From a virus: a DNA stretch of 64,000 bases. Positions 42,834 through 52,137 of the stretch are shown here, piece after piece. Where the stretch lies: the IMG/VR virus record IMGVR_UViG_3300026521_000003, positions 225,881 to 289,880 of that record; one strand, 5' to 3'. The stretch's first letter is position 1. Each line of letters starts with the position of its first letter. The translations under genes were made by a program, and so were the position numbers. The notes below the pieces were generated by a model that worked only from the letters and a program-made list of their open reading frames with translations, made no database searches and was not told where the DNA came from.

Positions 42834-43742
42834 ATGAAAATAGCAACTGACCATAGATTTTATGCCCCTGTATGGAATCAATTAGCAGAGATTTTAGATA
42901 AAGATTATGTTATGAATAATGACTCAACTGATAGTGCTTTGGATAATAGTATAACAGTAACTAATAAAAAATACCCATCACACGGATTACACATTAGTAC
43001 TTATTTAGGTGATAATCCTGAATGGTCGATAACCGCTTATTATACTTTACCGGTTGATTTAAATTATTTAAAAAAATATAAATTTATACCTTCACGAGAT
43101 AATGAAAATTTTCCTATATTAATGGATAGTCAACTTAGGAAGATTAAAGAAAAAATTAAAGAGATTGATAATTCAGTTATAGAATCATTAGAAGAAATGA
43201 AAGATGATTTAGAAAATGGTTCAATTGCATTCGGTGGAAGAAATATGGTATTTTTTCTAGAAGGTGGATTGGATTTAAGACCGTTTAAAACATATGGTAT
43301 TAGTATCGATTATAGAAGATTTTTAATAGTCCCAGATAAATCTATGAAAAATAATTATATGAAATTAGTTGCTATTACAAAAGCTAAAGACCCTACTATA
43401 CTTAAACTAACTAATGAATTTATTGATGTGTATTTAGATGAATTAAAATATTTGAATATTGATCAACTATTTAAATGGATGAATAAATTAAATTCAGATA
43501 TAAAGTCGAAATTTAGTAAAGAAAATTTTAATAAATATATCGATTTGATTAAGAGTCAATATAATTTTGCTGATGGATATGAATTCGTTCCTGATTTAGA
43601 TGGGTGGCAAGTAAAACAGCTTATTAATATGTTTGAAGATAATGATGATTATGTATCCACAGAACTTATTAATTATTTTTATGAAAATACAAAAGATGAA
43701 CAATTTTTACCTTCAGAAGTAAAAGATTTATTTTTATTTTAA
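42834..43742 (+). CDS. A-tail protein, beta-rich front, 302 aa
   Basis: Residues 1-110 are beta-like (NSITVTNKKYPSHGLHISTY, EWSITAYYTLPVDLNYLKKY), then a charged helix and a second small beta region (GRNMVFFLEGGLDLRPFKTY). The C-terminal helical third ends YENTKDEQFLPSEVKDLFLF. Function unknown. Confidence 0.75.
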   Translation: MKIATDHRFYAPVWNQLAEILDKDYVMNNDSTDSALDNSITVTNKKYPSHGLHISTYLGDNPEWSITAYYTLPVDLNYLKKYKFIPSRDNENFPILMDSQLRKIKEKIKEIDNSVIESLEEMKDDLENGSIAFGGRNMVFFLEGGLDLRPFKTYGISIDYRRFLIVPDKSMKNNYMKLVAITKAKDPTILKLTNEFIDVYLDELKYLNIDQLFKWMNKLNSDIKSKFSKENFNKYIDLIKSQYNFADGYEFVPDLDGWQVKQLINMFEDNDDYVSTELINYFYENTKDEQFLPSEVKDLFLF

Positions 43743-43754
43743 AAGAGAGTGATT

Positions 43755-44450
43755 ATGATACCAAATAATATTGCACGAATACTTAATCTAGATGATGTTG
43801 AAGCGTTTAAAAAAGAGTGGGATAATCTCAAAGATGCTATCTTTTCTATACGAGGTTCACGTACAAATATTCTACATGAAGCGTGTTCACGGGAAGCAGA
43901 ACAAATTACTATTTTTATACTTCGACAGAATCATATAGATATTAATGCTACAACAAATTTTAATAAAACTCCTCTCATGTTATTAATGATAGAATTTAGT
44001 AAGGCTGTTGAAGAAATATTAGAAGAATTATTTAAATATCCAAATTTAGATTGTGATATTGTTGATAATAATGGTGAAACAGCGTTAATGAAAGGGTTAG
44101 ATAGTGGTATTGCAGAAAGATACAATTTGCTATGTTTAGAAAGAATGAAAAATCTTAATTTGAAAAATTCGAGTGGTGAGACTATATTAGATATTTGTCT
44201 TAGACATCATGAAATGTATCGATTACATTCCACCTTAGTTTATGAATTGATTGAAAGAGATGCTTATGTCTCTGATGATAATTTATTATCAATAATGAGA
44301 TTTATTAAAGATAATTTAAATGTAAGCATAACTTGGAAACTAATCCAAACAAAAGATAGATTGAAAAATAAAGTTTATGAAATAGCTGTAAAAGATGATA
44401 CATTTGTTAATTTTTTACCAGATGATGTAAAAGATATGTTTTTATTTTAA
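43755..44450 (+). CDS. A-tail ankyrin protein, 231 aa
   Basis: ATG 43755 preferred (AGAGAG upstream) over GTG 43749. Ankyrin units: TNILHEACSREAEQITIFIL, KTPLMLLMIEFSKAVEEILE, GETALMKGLDSGIAERYNLL and GETILDICLRHHEMYRLHST (about 37-165), each with the [T]-x-L-x-x-A/L pattern. It ends VNFLPDDVKDMFLF, a D-M-F-L-F ending. Protein-binding scaffold. Confidence 0.8.
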   Translation: MIPNNIARILNLDDVEAFKKEWDNLKDAIFSIRGSRTNILHEACSREAEQITIFILRQNHIDINATTNFNKTPLMLLMIEFSKAVEEILEELFKYPNLDCDIVDNNGETALMKGLDSGIAERYNLLCLERMKNLNLKNSSGETILDICLRHHEMYRLHSTLVYELIERDAYVSDDNLLSIMRFIKDNLNVSITWKLIQTKDRLKNKVYEIAVKDDTFVNFLPDDVKDMFLF

Positions 44451-44464
44451 AAAAGGGTTAAAAT

Positions 44465-45220
44465 ATGATATTAAAAGTATATGATGAAGAATATGAACTT
44501 AAAGATAATGATAAAATACTTAGTGTTATTATCGATGCAATTGAAGAATTAAGTATTGAAGTTTATAAATTCAAAGGTATTGAAATTACTAATAATGAGA
44601 TAACTGCAATTATTTTAGGCAAAGAATTTACTCCTATTTCGGGTCCAACAGTTGAAGAAATGGTGTTTTATTTTGATGTAAAGAATCAATATTTTAATAA
44701 TGGTGGAGATGAATTTGATGTGTCATTGATTGATTGGAAATCTCTTAAAGAATTTTATAATCATTATGCTTATAATTATGATCAAATAATTGATGCTATG
44801 GATCAGGGGGATTTAGAAAAACTTAAAAAATTAACCTATGAATATCCTGAAATACCATTAAGTATGAATGATTCATTTTATGCTAGACGTTTGATCAAAC
44901 ATAAAAACATTGAATTATTAGAATGGGCAATACAAGTAGATCCTAATATAGATTTCTCTTCAGATAATTTTCATTCAAATACTTTAAAGTTGGCTATTAA
45001 ATATGATTGGGAAGATGGGGCGATATGGTTACTTGAAAACTTTAAAATTAATTGTATAGAATCTTTTGATGCATTAGGGATTATAAAGTTAATTAATAAA
45101 GGCAATATGTTTAGATTGCTTAAAATTTGTATAAATAATAAAAATGTATTAGATACAATTATTAATAAACAAGAATTTGATTTATTGCCAAAAGAAATTC
45201 GCTCTATGTTTATATTTTAG
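44465..45220 (+). CDS. A-tail ankyrin-like protein, 251 aa
   Basis: Residues 1-95 form a separate alpha/beta domain (MILKVYDEEYELKDNDKILS). The rest has ankyrin-like units (IDAMDQGDLEKLKKLTYEYP, RLIKHKNIELLEWAIQVDPN, LKLAIKYDWEDGAIWLLENF). It ends FDLLPKEIRSMFIF. This joining of two domain types with one tail again shows modularity. Confidence 0.75.
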   Translation: MILKVYDEEYELKDNDKILSVIIDAIEELSIEVYKFKGIEITNNEITAIILGKEFTPISGPTVEEMVFYFDVKNQYFNNGGDEFDVSLIDWKSLKEFYNHYAYNYDQIIDAMDQGDLEKLKKLTYEYPEIPLSMNDSFYARRLIKHKNIELLEWAIQVDPNIDFSSDNFHSNTLKLAIKYDWEDGAIWLLENFKINCIESFDALGIIKLINKGNMFRLLKICINNKNVLDTIINKQEFDLLPKEIRSMFIF

Positions 45221-45234
45221 GAAGGAAAGTTTAA

Positions 45235-46566
45235 ATGCGATTAAGTCAATTAATAAAAAAAATAGATGAATTAAATTTAGAATATCAATTATTGGATGAT
45301 CCCAATTTAATTATTAATGTTTGGACACCATATAATGATCGAGGCATAAAACTAGAAGACGGAAAATATTATTCAAATGATACTTTAACTTCAGATGATA
45401 TAACTTCAATCCGAGGTAAATATTTAGAATTAGCACAACTTGCATTTGATAATGATTTAAAAATTAAAAATATTAACTACATAGAATTTAATTTGATAGC
45501 TAATATGCAGATAGAATTAGGTCGTTATTTAACAACTGACTCTATTAAGAATAATGATATTGAGTTGGAACCGACTGAAGCTCATGGATTAGATATTAAA
45601 GTTGCAGATTTATCATATGATGGATTACATCCTCAGAAAATTTTTAATACTAAATTAAGAAAACATGAAAAAGAAAAAGTTTTAAATAATATTTTAGATT
45701 TATTGAGTTATCATAATGATTATGGTAGAGCGATAATTTTATTAAATTTGGTTGAATATAGTAGTTTCATTGAACCCCTTAAAGTTGCTTTAGATGAACA
45801 GTATATAGATATTTCTTTTATGATAGAAGAAACACATAAAAGAGATGTTGTTTATTATGAAGATTTCAAAAAGCTATTTGCTACTTTGTCAACTTATAAA
45901 TCAACATACCCCATAGACCTATCTTATAACAGAGGTTATCTTTCAGATTCTGCTGTTGAAAGTCCTAAAACAATGAAGCAAATTTGTGAGAATTGGGAAT
46001 TTACTAATGAAACTGCTCATAGAGTTTTAACTTTTTTAATTCAAAACGAACAAACAAAAGCACTAGGTATTTTTTTAAAAAATTATCAACCGTTTGAAAT
46101 AACGGATTATTTAGATATTATTGAACAGGGGTTATTAACTATTGTTGAAAGTAGAATTTTTAAATTATTCCTAGATGATTGGGTTGATCTTAGTAAATTT
46201 AAGGTCGAAATTTTAAATGACTTAGATACGTTTACTATAAGATTGTATGATGAGCCTATAAAATTATTAGTAGAGGGTTTACTTAATATAGGTGTTGAGC
46301 CAAACTATTTATTCAAAAAATTATTAGATAGTTATGCCAATTCAAATTTATATAATCCTTTTGCATCTGGAAAAAAAGCTATGAAACTTTTTATAAATTT
46401 AGATGTGGATTTTACTCATAGAGATGGATATGTTTTGAATTTTTTTATTGATAATCAAAAATTGATTGATAAGATTATTAAAGATCCAAAAGTAGTAGAA
46501 GTGTTAGTAGCTAGTAATAATTTTACGTTTTTACCAGAAGAAATTAAATCTATATTTGTGTTTTGA
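45235..46566 (+). CDS. A-tail protein, 443 aa, two-domain
   Basis: The N-terminal about 100 residues begin MRLSQLIKKIDELNLEYQLL with a beta-like domain. Residues about 150-420 are helical, with an ankyrin-like end (KKAMKLFINLDVDFTHRDGY, then NFFIDNQKLIDKIIK). It ends NFTFLPEEIKSIFVF. The TGATG at its stop starts the next gene. Function unknown. Confidence 0.75.
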   Translation: MRLSQLIKKIDELNLEYQLLDDPNLIINVWTPYNDRGIKLEDGKYYSNDTLTSDDITSIRGKYLELAQLAFDNDLKIKNINYIEFNLIANMQIELGRYLTTDSIKNNDIELEPTEAHGLDIKVADLSYDGLHPQKIFNTKLRKHEKEKVLNNILDLLSYHNDYGRAIILLNLVEYSSFIEPLKVALDEQYIDISFMIEETHKRDVVYYEDFKKLFATLSTYKSTYPIDLSYNRGYLSDSAVESPKTMKQICENWEFTNETAHRVLTFLIQNEQTKALGIFLKNYQPFEITDYLDIIEQGLLTIVESRIFKLFLDDWVDLSKFKVEILNDLDTFTIRLYDEPIKLLVEGLLNIGVEPNYLFKKLLDSYANSNLYNPFASGKKAMKLFINLDVDFTHRDGYVLNFFIDNQKLIDKIIKDPKVVEVLVASNNFTFLPEEIKSIFVF

Positions 46567-47156
46567 TGATGGATTATAAAACTTTTAAACATATAATCAT
46601 AACTGCTGGGGATGCTAAAAGAGCCGACTTATCTTTTATGTTGGACAGAACTATTTTTAATAGTAAACTTAATAAACAATTATCACTTGACCCTAATTTA
46701 ACCGATGATAATATTATTTCTATTATGGTATTAGCTAATAGTTACTTGGTTTATAATTTATTCGATAATATTATGAAAAATACTATAATGGGGTATGAAG
46801 TACTTGAATTTTGGATCAAACATAGAAATGAATTAAATGGTGATCATATACGTTTAAGTTTTTATAAAGGTATTCTAAGATACCATAAGAAATTAATTAC
46901 AAAAGAATTTGTTGAGTTGGCATTTCAAGTTTATTCAATTTCATTAAAAGTTGATATTTTAACTAATCCCATTGCATGTGGTTTTTTAGATGAAGAAACA
47001 ATTGCTTTTGAACTGCAATTTAATAGAGACGACCCTTATTTTGTTAAAGGTGTTCGAGGCTTTGAACATTTAAATGATGCTTACTTGAAAGTTTATAATG
47101 ATTATGATAATACCATATATTTAGCAGATGAAGTTAAAGCTTTATTTGTTTTTTAG
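46566..47156 (+). CDS. A-tail protein, 196 aa
   Basis: Start in the TGATG shared with the upstream stop; ATG 46569 is equally possible. Helical, with LSLDPNLTDDNIISIMVLAN (about 36) and LTNPIACGFLDEETIAFELQ (about 135) of LRV style. It ends YNDYDNTIYLADEVKALFVF, with Leu-Ala and Ala-Leu replacing Leu-Pro and Asp-Ile. Function unknown. Confidence 0.75.
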   Translation: MMDYKTFKHIIITAGDAKRADLSFMLDRTIFNSKLNKQLSLDPNLTDDNIISIMVLANSYLVYNLFDNIMKNTIMGYEVLEFWIKHRNELNGDHIRLSFYKGILRYHKKLITKEFVELAFQVYSISLKVDILTNPIACGFLDEETIAFELQFNRDDPYFVKGVRGFEHLNDAYLKVYNDYDNTIYLADEVKALFVF

Positions 47157-47164
47157 GAGATTTC

Positions 47165-47920
47165 ATGAGTTTAGTTAATGGCGTTATAACAAATGATTTA
47201 GAAGAAGTTAAAAAATCATTAAAACGTAATAAAAAAAGCTTAAAAGTTATTAGTAAAAGACACCAAAAAACACCATTAGAGTTAGCTGTTGTAAATGATA
47301 ATGTAGAAATAGTAAAATATATGCTTGATTTTTCAAAAGAAAAAAAGTTTGATTATTATATGAAAAGTAATTATGCAAAATCAACACTTAAGCCCTTAAT
47401 GGATTTAACAAAAAGTGTTGAAATGTCTAATTTATTAATAGAATATGGTTTTGAATTAGAAGATGAATTTTCATCATATTTAGATGCTAAAGCATCTAAT
47501 CCTTTACTAGAAAATAGATTTGAACTATTTAAGTGGGGTGTCGATCATGGAGCTGATGTAAATAAAATAATTAATGATTGGCCTCCACTATATGCTACAA
47601 TACTATCCCATAATATACCCAATCAAGAAAAAGATCAGTATATTGAATTATTAGTAAATAATGGTGCCGATATTTATTATGAGTGGAAAGAAACTAATAT
47701 ATTTTTATTACTTTTAAGATATTCATGGGATAAAGAATTAGTTAAAACGATACTTAAATATTTTGATACATTAGATTATAGAACTATTGAAATGTTATAT
47801 AGAACTGATAAAGAATTATTAAGAGGGTATAAAAATATCTCTAAGATTGTAGATATTTTAGTGGATAACAATATGATGGATGTTCTGCCACAAGATGTGA
47901 CAGAAATTTTTGTTTTTTAA
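47165..47920 (+). CDS. A-tail ankyrin protein, 251 aa
   Basis: The best ankyrin match here: NDLEEVKKSLKRNKKSLKVI, then KTPLELAVVNDNVEIVKYML (about 37-56), RFELFKWGVDHGADVNKIIN and PPLYATILSHNIPNQEKDQY. It ends MMDVLPQDVTEIFVF. Last plus-strand gene of the array; its stop overlaps that of a minus-strand gene by four bases. Confidence 0.82.
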   Translation: MSLVNGVITNDLEEVKKSLKRNKKSLKVISKRHQKTPLELAVVNDNVEIVKYMLDFSKEKKFDYYMKSNYAKSTLKPLMDLTKSVEMSNLLIEYGFELEDEFSSYLDAKASNPLLENRFELFKWGVDHGADVNKIINDWPPLYATILSHNIPNQEKDQYIELLVNNGADIYYEWKETNIFLLLLRYSWDKELVKTILKYFDTLDYRTIEMLYRTDKELLRGYKNISKIVDILVDNNMMDVLPQDVTEIFVF

Positions 47921-48423
47921 TCTTTTAAAGCGGCTTGTAATTCTTTCTTTTTAGCTTGTAACTCTTTAATTTTTTCAGCATTTCTTTTCTTTCTAGTAGG
48001 AGTATTATTAGGTTTAGCCTTAATATCTCTAATTTGCTGATTTAGTTTTTTAATTTTTGCTTTTGTTCTTTTTACAAAATCTCTATTAGTATTTTTTGGT
48101 GCAGGTTTATCATCTAAAAGTTGCCCCATAGTTTGTTGTGTTCTAACTTTATAATTGAATTTAGCTTTACCACCATCCATAAGTTTTTTCTTAGTAACAC
48201 CTTTTAATGATGTAACAGCTTTTTTGAATGCTCCCATAATTGCAAAGTAATTAGTACCTTTCCCTTCTGCTGCTTTTTCCCATACGTTATGTAGTTCATC
48301 ATAACTCATATCTAGTTTCTTTGCCCAAGCAGCAACTGTATTATTTTTACCTTCTTTCTTTTCAAATAGTATTTTAGATATTTCTAAAATTTCTACTTCA
48401 AATAATAAATCATCAATAACCAA
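47917..48423 (-). CDS. Basic late protein, 168 aa, minus strand
   Basis: The N-terminal part is acidic/hydrophobic (MVIDDLLFEVEILEISKILF), then a helical domain (NNTVAAWAKKLDMSYDELHN, VWEKAAEGKGTNYFAIMGAF). The last 60 residues are a Lys/Arg-rich coiled coil. The middle sequence has the look of a structural phage protein that binds DNA inside the head; no family name is certain. It follows 48433 on the same strand at 9 bases. Confidence 0.7.
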   Translation of the reverse strand: MVIDDLLFEVEILEISKILFEKKEGKNNTVAAWAKKLDMSYDELHNVWEKAAEGKGTNYFAIMGAFKKAVTSLKGVTKKKLMDGGKAKFNYKVRTQQTMGQLLDDKPAPKNTNRDFVKRTKAKIKKLNQQIRDIKAKPNNTPTRKKRNAEKIKELQAKKKELQAALKD

Positions 48424-48432
48424 TTTTAATCC

Positions 48433-48777
48433 TTAAATTTTAATTTCGATTTCTGATGGTAATTTCTCTTCCCCATCAAACAATTTATCAAGTTCTTTTT
48501 CTACTGCAAGAGCAGCTTTCTTTTCTATTTGTTTCATATCCAAATCACCTAATTCACCTTCATCAATAGTAAATTTTGATAATTTAATATAGTTATTTTT
48601 ATCAAAAGAAATTAATGCTGAAATTATTAAATCATCTGAATTTAAGATAATGAAATTAATTTCTTCTCCATCATTTTCTTCTATAACTTTTTGCATAAAA
48701 GCATTATCCGCTTCCTCTTTTTTATTAAAATCTGCATCAGCCGGTTCCATCTCTAATAAAATATCTTTTAATTTCAT
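48433..48777 (-). CDS. Propeptide-type late protein, 114 aa, minus strand
   Basis: Begins MKLKDILLEMEPADAD, the best fit to a capsid-targeting-like peptide with an [LI]-x-E cut site. The body is an acidic alpha/beta domain (EINFIILNSDDLIISALISF). A late-like CATAAATA with AAAGAAAAAAAGGA precedes it. It shares the divergent promoter region with 48843. Processed head protein inferred. Confidence 0.75.
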   Translation of the reverse strand: MKLKDILLEMEPADADFNKKEEADNAFMQKVIEENDGEEINFIILNSDDLIISALISFDKNNYIKLSKFTIDEGELGDLDMKQIEKKAALAVEKELDKLFDGEEKLPSEIEIKI

Positions 48778-48798
48778 TAATAATCCTTTTTTTCTTTT

Positions 48799-48806
48799 AT
48801 TTATGT
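48799..48806 (-). promoter_or_regulatory. Late-type -10 box variant, minus strand
   Basis: Reverse strand CATAAATAAAAGAAAAAAAGG before ATG 48777, one mismatch in the first base. Confidence 0.45.
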
Positions 48807-48815
48807 TTTTAAATA

Positions 48816-48823
48816 GATAAATA
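48816..48823 (+). promoter_or_regulatory. Late-type -10 box variant
   Basis: GATAAATA followed by AAAATAAAAAGAA, 20 bp before ATG 48843. Back to back with the minus-strand box at 48799. Confidence 0.4.
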
Positions 48824-48842
48824 AAAATAAAAAGAATAAGAA

Positions 48843-49283
48843 ATGTTTAGAATACCTATTATAGAACCATTATTAATTACATCTATTTGTGGTGATTGGA
48901 TTCATCCTCATATTGAATTATTAACATTAAATTATGATATGGAAGATGATAATACCATTTACGGTAATCTTCTAAAATTGGAAATCGAATTTAAGTCAGG
49001 AAAAAAGTTTCGATTGATAGTTAAGACGGATGCTGAGGGAATGCATGATTTAATGATTGATGCATTAGATGATGAAGAAATACTTCAAGATTATATAGAA
49101 ATGTTATTTGTAGCACTTAAAGAAAATGTATGGAAACCCAATAATTTTGTTCCTTTTTCAGATACAAAATATGGACGTAATTTTAACGACTATTATAATT
49201 TGTATGATGAGCCATATAAAGTATATTTAGAAGGTGATATAGGTTTAAAACAAGATGAAAATGATTGGTGGTGGGTATCATGA
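48843..49283 (+). CDS. Hypothetical protein, 146 aa
   Basis: Beta-rich (LLKLEIEFKSGKKFRLIVKT) with an acidic helix and a Tyr/Asp-rich C-terminus ending NDWWWVS. It lies directly upstream of the terminase fragment, where T4 has the small terminase gene. It does not look like the helical small terminase. Function unknown. Confidence 0.7.
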   Translation: MFRIPIIEPLLITSICGDWIHPHIELLTLNYDMEDDNTIYGNLLKLEIEFKSGKKFRLIVKTDAEGMHDLMIDALDDEEILQDYIEMLFVALKENVWKPNNFVPFSDTKYGRNFNDYYNLYDEPYKVYLEGDIGLKQDENDWWWVS

Positions 49284-49313
49284 AAAATAAAAAATTAGTA
49301 AATAGGAGAACCA

Positions 49314-49922
49314 ATGGCTGATTATATTAGAAAGGCAGACCAAGAAATACCATTAACTCAAGAACAAGTTATGGAGATGGCTAGGTTAATGAAACGACCA
49401 ACAGGTTTAATGAGATTTATCCATTATATCGATATTGATACGGCTGATGGTCCTATAAATTTTGGTAAAGTTATTAAAGATTTTCAGTTTGATATGTTAA
49501 AAACCTTTCAAAATTATGATCGATCAATTATTTTGGCATCTCGTCAGATGTCGAAGACTACACTTGCAGCTGTATATCTTCTTTACGAGGCTACCTTTCC
49601 AAAATCAAAAGGGGATATTCTTATAGTTGCACACAAACAAGGTCACTCTATGGAAGTTCTAAAAAGATTAAGAGATATGTATTTCTCTATGCCAATGTGG
49701 ATGAAAGCTGGAATGGTGAAAAATAACGAAACATCTATAACTTTTGATAATGGTATGAGAGTTATTGCTGAAGCTACGACTGCTAATGCTGCTAGGGGTA
49801 AATCTCTAAAAATTGTATATTGTGTAGATGGAGAAACAAAGATAACAGTTAGAAATAAAATAACAAAAGAAATAAGAGAAATTGATATTCAGGATTTATA
49901 TTTAAATGATGAATACAAGTAA
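49314..49922 (+). CDS. terL: Terminase large subunit, N-terminal fragment + N-intein
   Basis: 202 residues. Residues 1-169 are the first part of a T4 gp17-like packaging ATPase: Walker A ASRQMSKTTLAA (75-86), and DILIVAHKQGHSMEVLKRLR after it. At C170 (nt 49821) the extein ends in LKIVY and an intein begins, CVDGETKITV..., with a stop after only 33 intein residues. The partner is the gene at 53517, whose extein resumes with CDEMAFIP, the Walker B. The fragment cannot be active without protein trans-splicing. AGGAG precedes the ATG. Confidence 0.9.
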   Translation: MADYIRKADQEIPLTQEQVMEMARLMKRPTGLMRFIHYIDIDTADGPINFGKVIKDFQFDMLKTFQNYDRSIILASRQMSKTTLAAVYLLYEATFPKSKGDILIVAHKQGHSMEVLKRLRDMYFSMPMWMKAGMVKNNETSITFDNGMRVIAEATTANAARGKSLKIVYCVDGETKITVRNKITKEIREIDIQDLYLNDEYK

Positions 49923-49924
49923 TT

Positions 49925-49933
49925 TGTATAATT
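49925..49933 (+). promoter_or_regulatory. Possible -10 (TGTATAATT) for the homing endonuclease
   Basis: TGTATAATT sits in the 35-bp gap between the N-intein stop and ATG 49958, with AAAAAAGGA as ribosome site. It would give the endonuclease its own, possibly early, transcript. Confidence 0.4.
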
Positions 49934-49957
49934 ATATTTAAAAAAGGATTTATTTGT

Positions 49958-52093
49958 ATGATTGAATTGATAGATTATAAGTCAAATCCTGAAAAAATTA
50001 GAGTAGAACTCTTAAATAAAATCAATAAAAAAATTTCTATACAGACTAAAATATTTTCAAATGATTTAAAAAATCAAATTTGTATTGATTATGATGAAAT
50101 TGAATTTAAAAAAGCTTTAGCTAGATTCATCCACAATGATAAAATTAAACAATGTCCATACAATGAATGTGGATTAGAAAGAAAATTTTTAAGTGTTGCT
50201 AATGGTTTTGCTAAGGGGTGTGGGAAAAATCATTCTACTAAACTCACCAATTTAGAAAAGTACGGTGTTGAAAATCCTCAGCAGAATAAAGAGATTAAAA
50301 ATAAAACTAAAGCAACAAATTTAAAAAAATATGGTGTAGATAATCCTGCTAAATCAGAAATCATTAAAGAAAAAACTAAAGAAACATATTTAGCTAAAAC
50401 GGGCTATAATTCACCTTTAGAAAATCCAGACGTTGTTGAGAAAATTAAAAAAACTAATTTAGAAAAGTACGGTGTTGAAAATCCACTAGAATCTACTAAG
50501 GTAAGAGAAAAATACAAGAGTACTATGCTTGAGAGATATGGTGATTCTATACCTATGCGATCAGAATCTATAAAAGATAAGTACAAGGAAAATATGCAAA
50601 AGAATTTTGGTGTAGATCATTACAACCAAACATCAGAATTTAAGAATGATAAAAAAAGAAAATATTATTATAGAAAATTAATGTCTGATAGCTATCCTGT
50701 AAAACCATTATTTACCGTAGATGATTATATCAATTTAAGTGATAGTTTTGATAAGCTTAAATGGCAATGCAAAACATGTAATAGTGTATTTGATGCACAT
50801 AATCATAATAAAGTTATACCTCGATGTTTAACATGCTATCCCTTAATATTTGATGGTGTATCATTATTAGAAAATGAAGTAGTAACTTTTATTCAGAGTT
50901 TCCAAACTGATATTTTGATGAATGATAGGATATTGATTGCTCCGTATGAACTAGATATTTTAATACCCTCAAAAAATCTAGCTATTGAATTTAATGGTTT
51001 GTACTGGCATTCAGAATTAAATGGTAAAGATAAAAATTATCATATTAAAAAAACAATTAAATGTACAGAAAAAGGTGTGCAACTACTTCATATCTTTGAA
51101 GATGAATGGGTTTTTAAAAAGGAAATAGTAAAATCAATAATTAAAGCTAAATTGGGTTTATTCACTAATAGAATATATGCTAGAAAATGTATTATTGAGG
51201 AAATCGATAATAACACTAAGGATATTTTTTTAGAAGAAAATCATATTCAGGGAACTGATATTTCAAAAGTCAAACTAGGGTTATTTTATAATAATGAGTT
51301 AATCCAAGTTATGACATTTGGTCATAGTAGATATAATAAGAATTTTCAATATGAGATGCATAGATTTGCATCAAAACAAGGTTATCAGATTATAGGTGGT
51401 GCAAGTAAATTATGGAAATATTTTATTAGAAATTATAATCCTGAATCGGTAATTACTTATGCTGATAGAAGATATTCTAATGGGGTCACTTATGAAAAAA
51501 TAGGTTTTAGGAAAGCAAGAGAATCAAACCCTAATTTTTTTATAATTAATAAAGGTGTAAGAGAGTCACGATTGAATTGGCAGAAGCATAAACAGAAAGA
51601 TAAATTAGAAAAATTCAATCCTGAACTAACAGCATGGGAAAATATGCAGATTAATGGGTATGATAGAATTTGGGATTGTGGTAATTATGTTTTTGAATGG
51701 AAAAATCAAAAGGTGATTACAAAAATGAATAAAGAAGAGAAAAAATATTTTGATTTAGTTAGAATAAATTTAACTGATGATTTGATACCTTCACATTATA
51801 AAGATGGGAAACTAGATAATCCTATGTATGGCCATTGTCATCATGCTTCACTAGCATTATATGATTTATTAGGTGGAAAAGAAGCGGGTTATAAATTAAG
51901 AAAAGCAATAGACGATGACAATATCATCCATTATTGGTTAGAAACACAAGATGGTATTATAATAGATCCAACAGTAGAACAATATACTGATTTAGGAAGA
52001 AAGCCACCGTATGATAAGCAAGTTAAGAAAGGGATTAGTTATAGAAGAACAAATTCATCGAAGCTATTAGTCTCTAAAATAAAACAGTTATAA
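49958..52093 (+). CDS. Vsr-like (EDxHD) homing endonuclease with fused C-terminal domain
   Basis: 711 residues. Zinc-type Cys pair C67...C71. Five repeats of the form LEKYGVENPxxS (about 99-225) are DNA-binding repeats typical of this family. A second zinc ribbon is C271-x2-C274...C290-x2-C293. The nuclease core has E305/E307, ELDIL (D333), FNGLYWHSE (H351) and HIFEDEW (379-385), as in I-Bth0305I-type EDxHD enzymes. A conserved C-terminal region ends YDRIWDCGNYVFEW (about 580). Residues 590-711 add an unrelated domain (GHCHHASLALYDLLGGKEAG, HYWLETQDGIIIDPTVEQY) with a Cys/His/His/Asp pattern, found as a separate protein in other phages as I recall. It sits between the halves of the split intein and probably cuts intein-free terminase genes. 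Confidence 0.85.
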   Translation: MIELIDYKSNPEKIRVELLNKINKKISIQTKIFSNDLKNQICIDYDEIEFKKALARFIHNDKIKQCPYNECGLERKFLSVANGFAKGCGKNHSTKLTNLEKYGVENPQQNKEIKNKTKATNLKKYGVDNPAKSEIIKEKTKETYLAKTGYNSPLENPDVVEKIKKTNLEKYGVENPLESTKVREKYKSTMLERYGDSIPMRSESIKDKYKENMQKNFGVDHYNQTSEFKNDKKRKYYYRKLMSDSYPVKPLFTVDDYINLSDSFDKLKWQCKTCNSVFDAHNHNKVIPRCLTCYPLIFDGVSLLENEVVTFIQSFQTDILMNDRILIAPYELDILIPSKNLAIEFNGLYWHSELNGKDKNYHIKKTIKCTEKGVQLLHIFEDEWVFKKEIVKSIIKAKLGLFTNRIYARKCIIEEIDNNTKDIFLEENHIQGTDISKVKLGLFYNNELIQVMTFGHSRYNKNFQYEMHRFASKQGYQIIGGASKLWKYFIRNYNPESVITYADRRYSNGVTYEKIGFRKARESNPNFFIINKGVRESRLNWQKHKQKDKLEKFNPELTAWENMQINGYDRIWDCGNYVFEWKNQKVITKMNKEEKKYFDLVRINLTDDLIPSHYKDGKLDNPMYGHCHHASLALYDLLGGKEAGYKLRKAIDDDNIIHYWLETQDGIIIDPTVEQYTDLGRKPPYDKQVKKGISYRRTNSSKLLVSKIKQL

Positions 52094-52109
52094 AGGTTTT
52101 ATAAATTAT

Positions 52110-52117
52110 AATAAATA
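52110..52117 (+). promoter_or_regulatory. Late-type -10 box variant
   Basis: AATAAATAAAAGAAAAAGGA, 21 bp before ATG 52138. One mismatch to the T4 late consensus. Confidence 0.45.
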
Positions 52118-52137
52118 AAAGAAAAAGGATTAAAACT

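Noticed and set aside
45235-45290. MRLSQLIKKIDELNLEY as another capsid-targeting leader
   Set aside because: It lacks the K at position 4 and the early x-E site, and the protein carries an A-tail, unlike all the good leader-bearing genes.
14002-47920. A-tail as an outer-membrane beta-barrel C-terminal signal (terminal Phe)
   Set aside because: No signal peptides and the bodies are helical cytosolic-type repeats, so BAM recognition is implausible.
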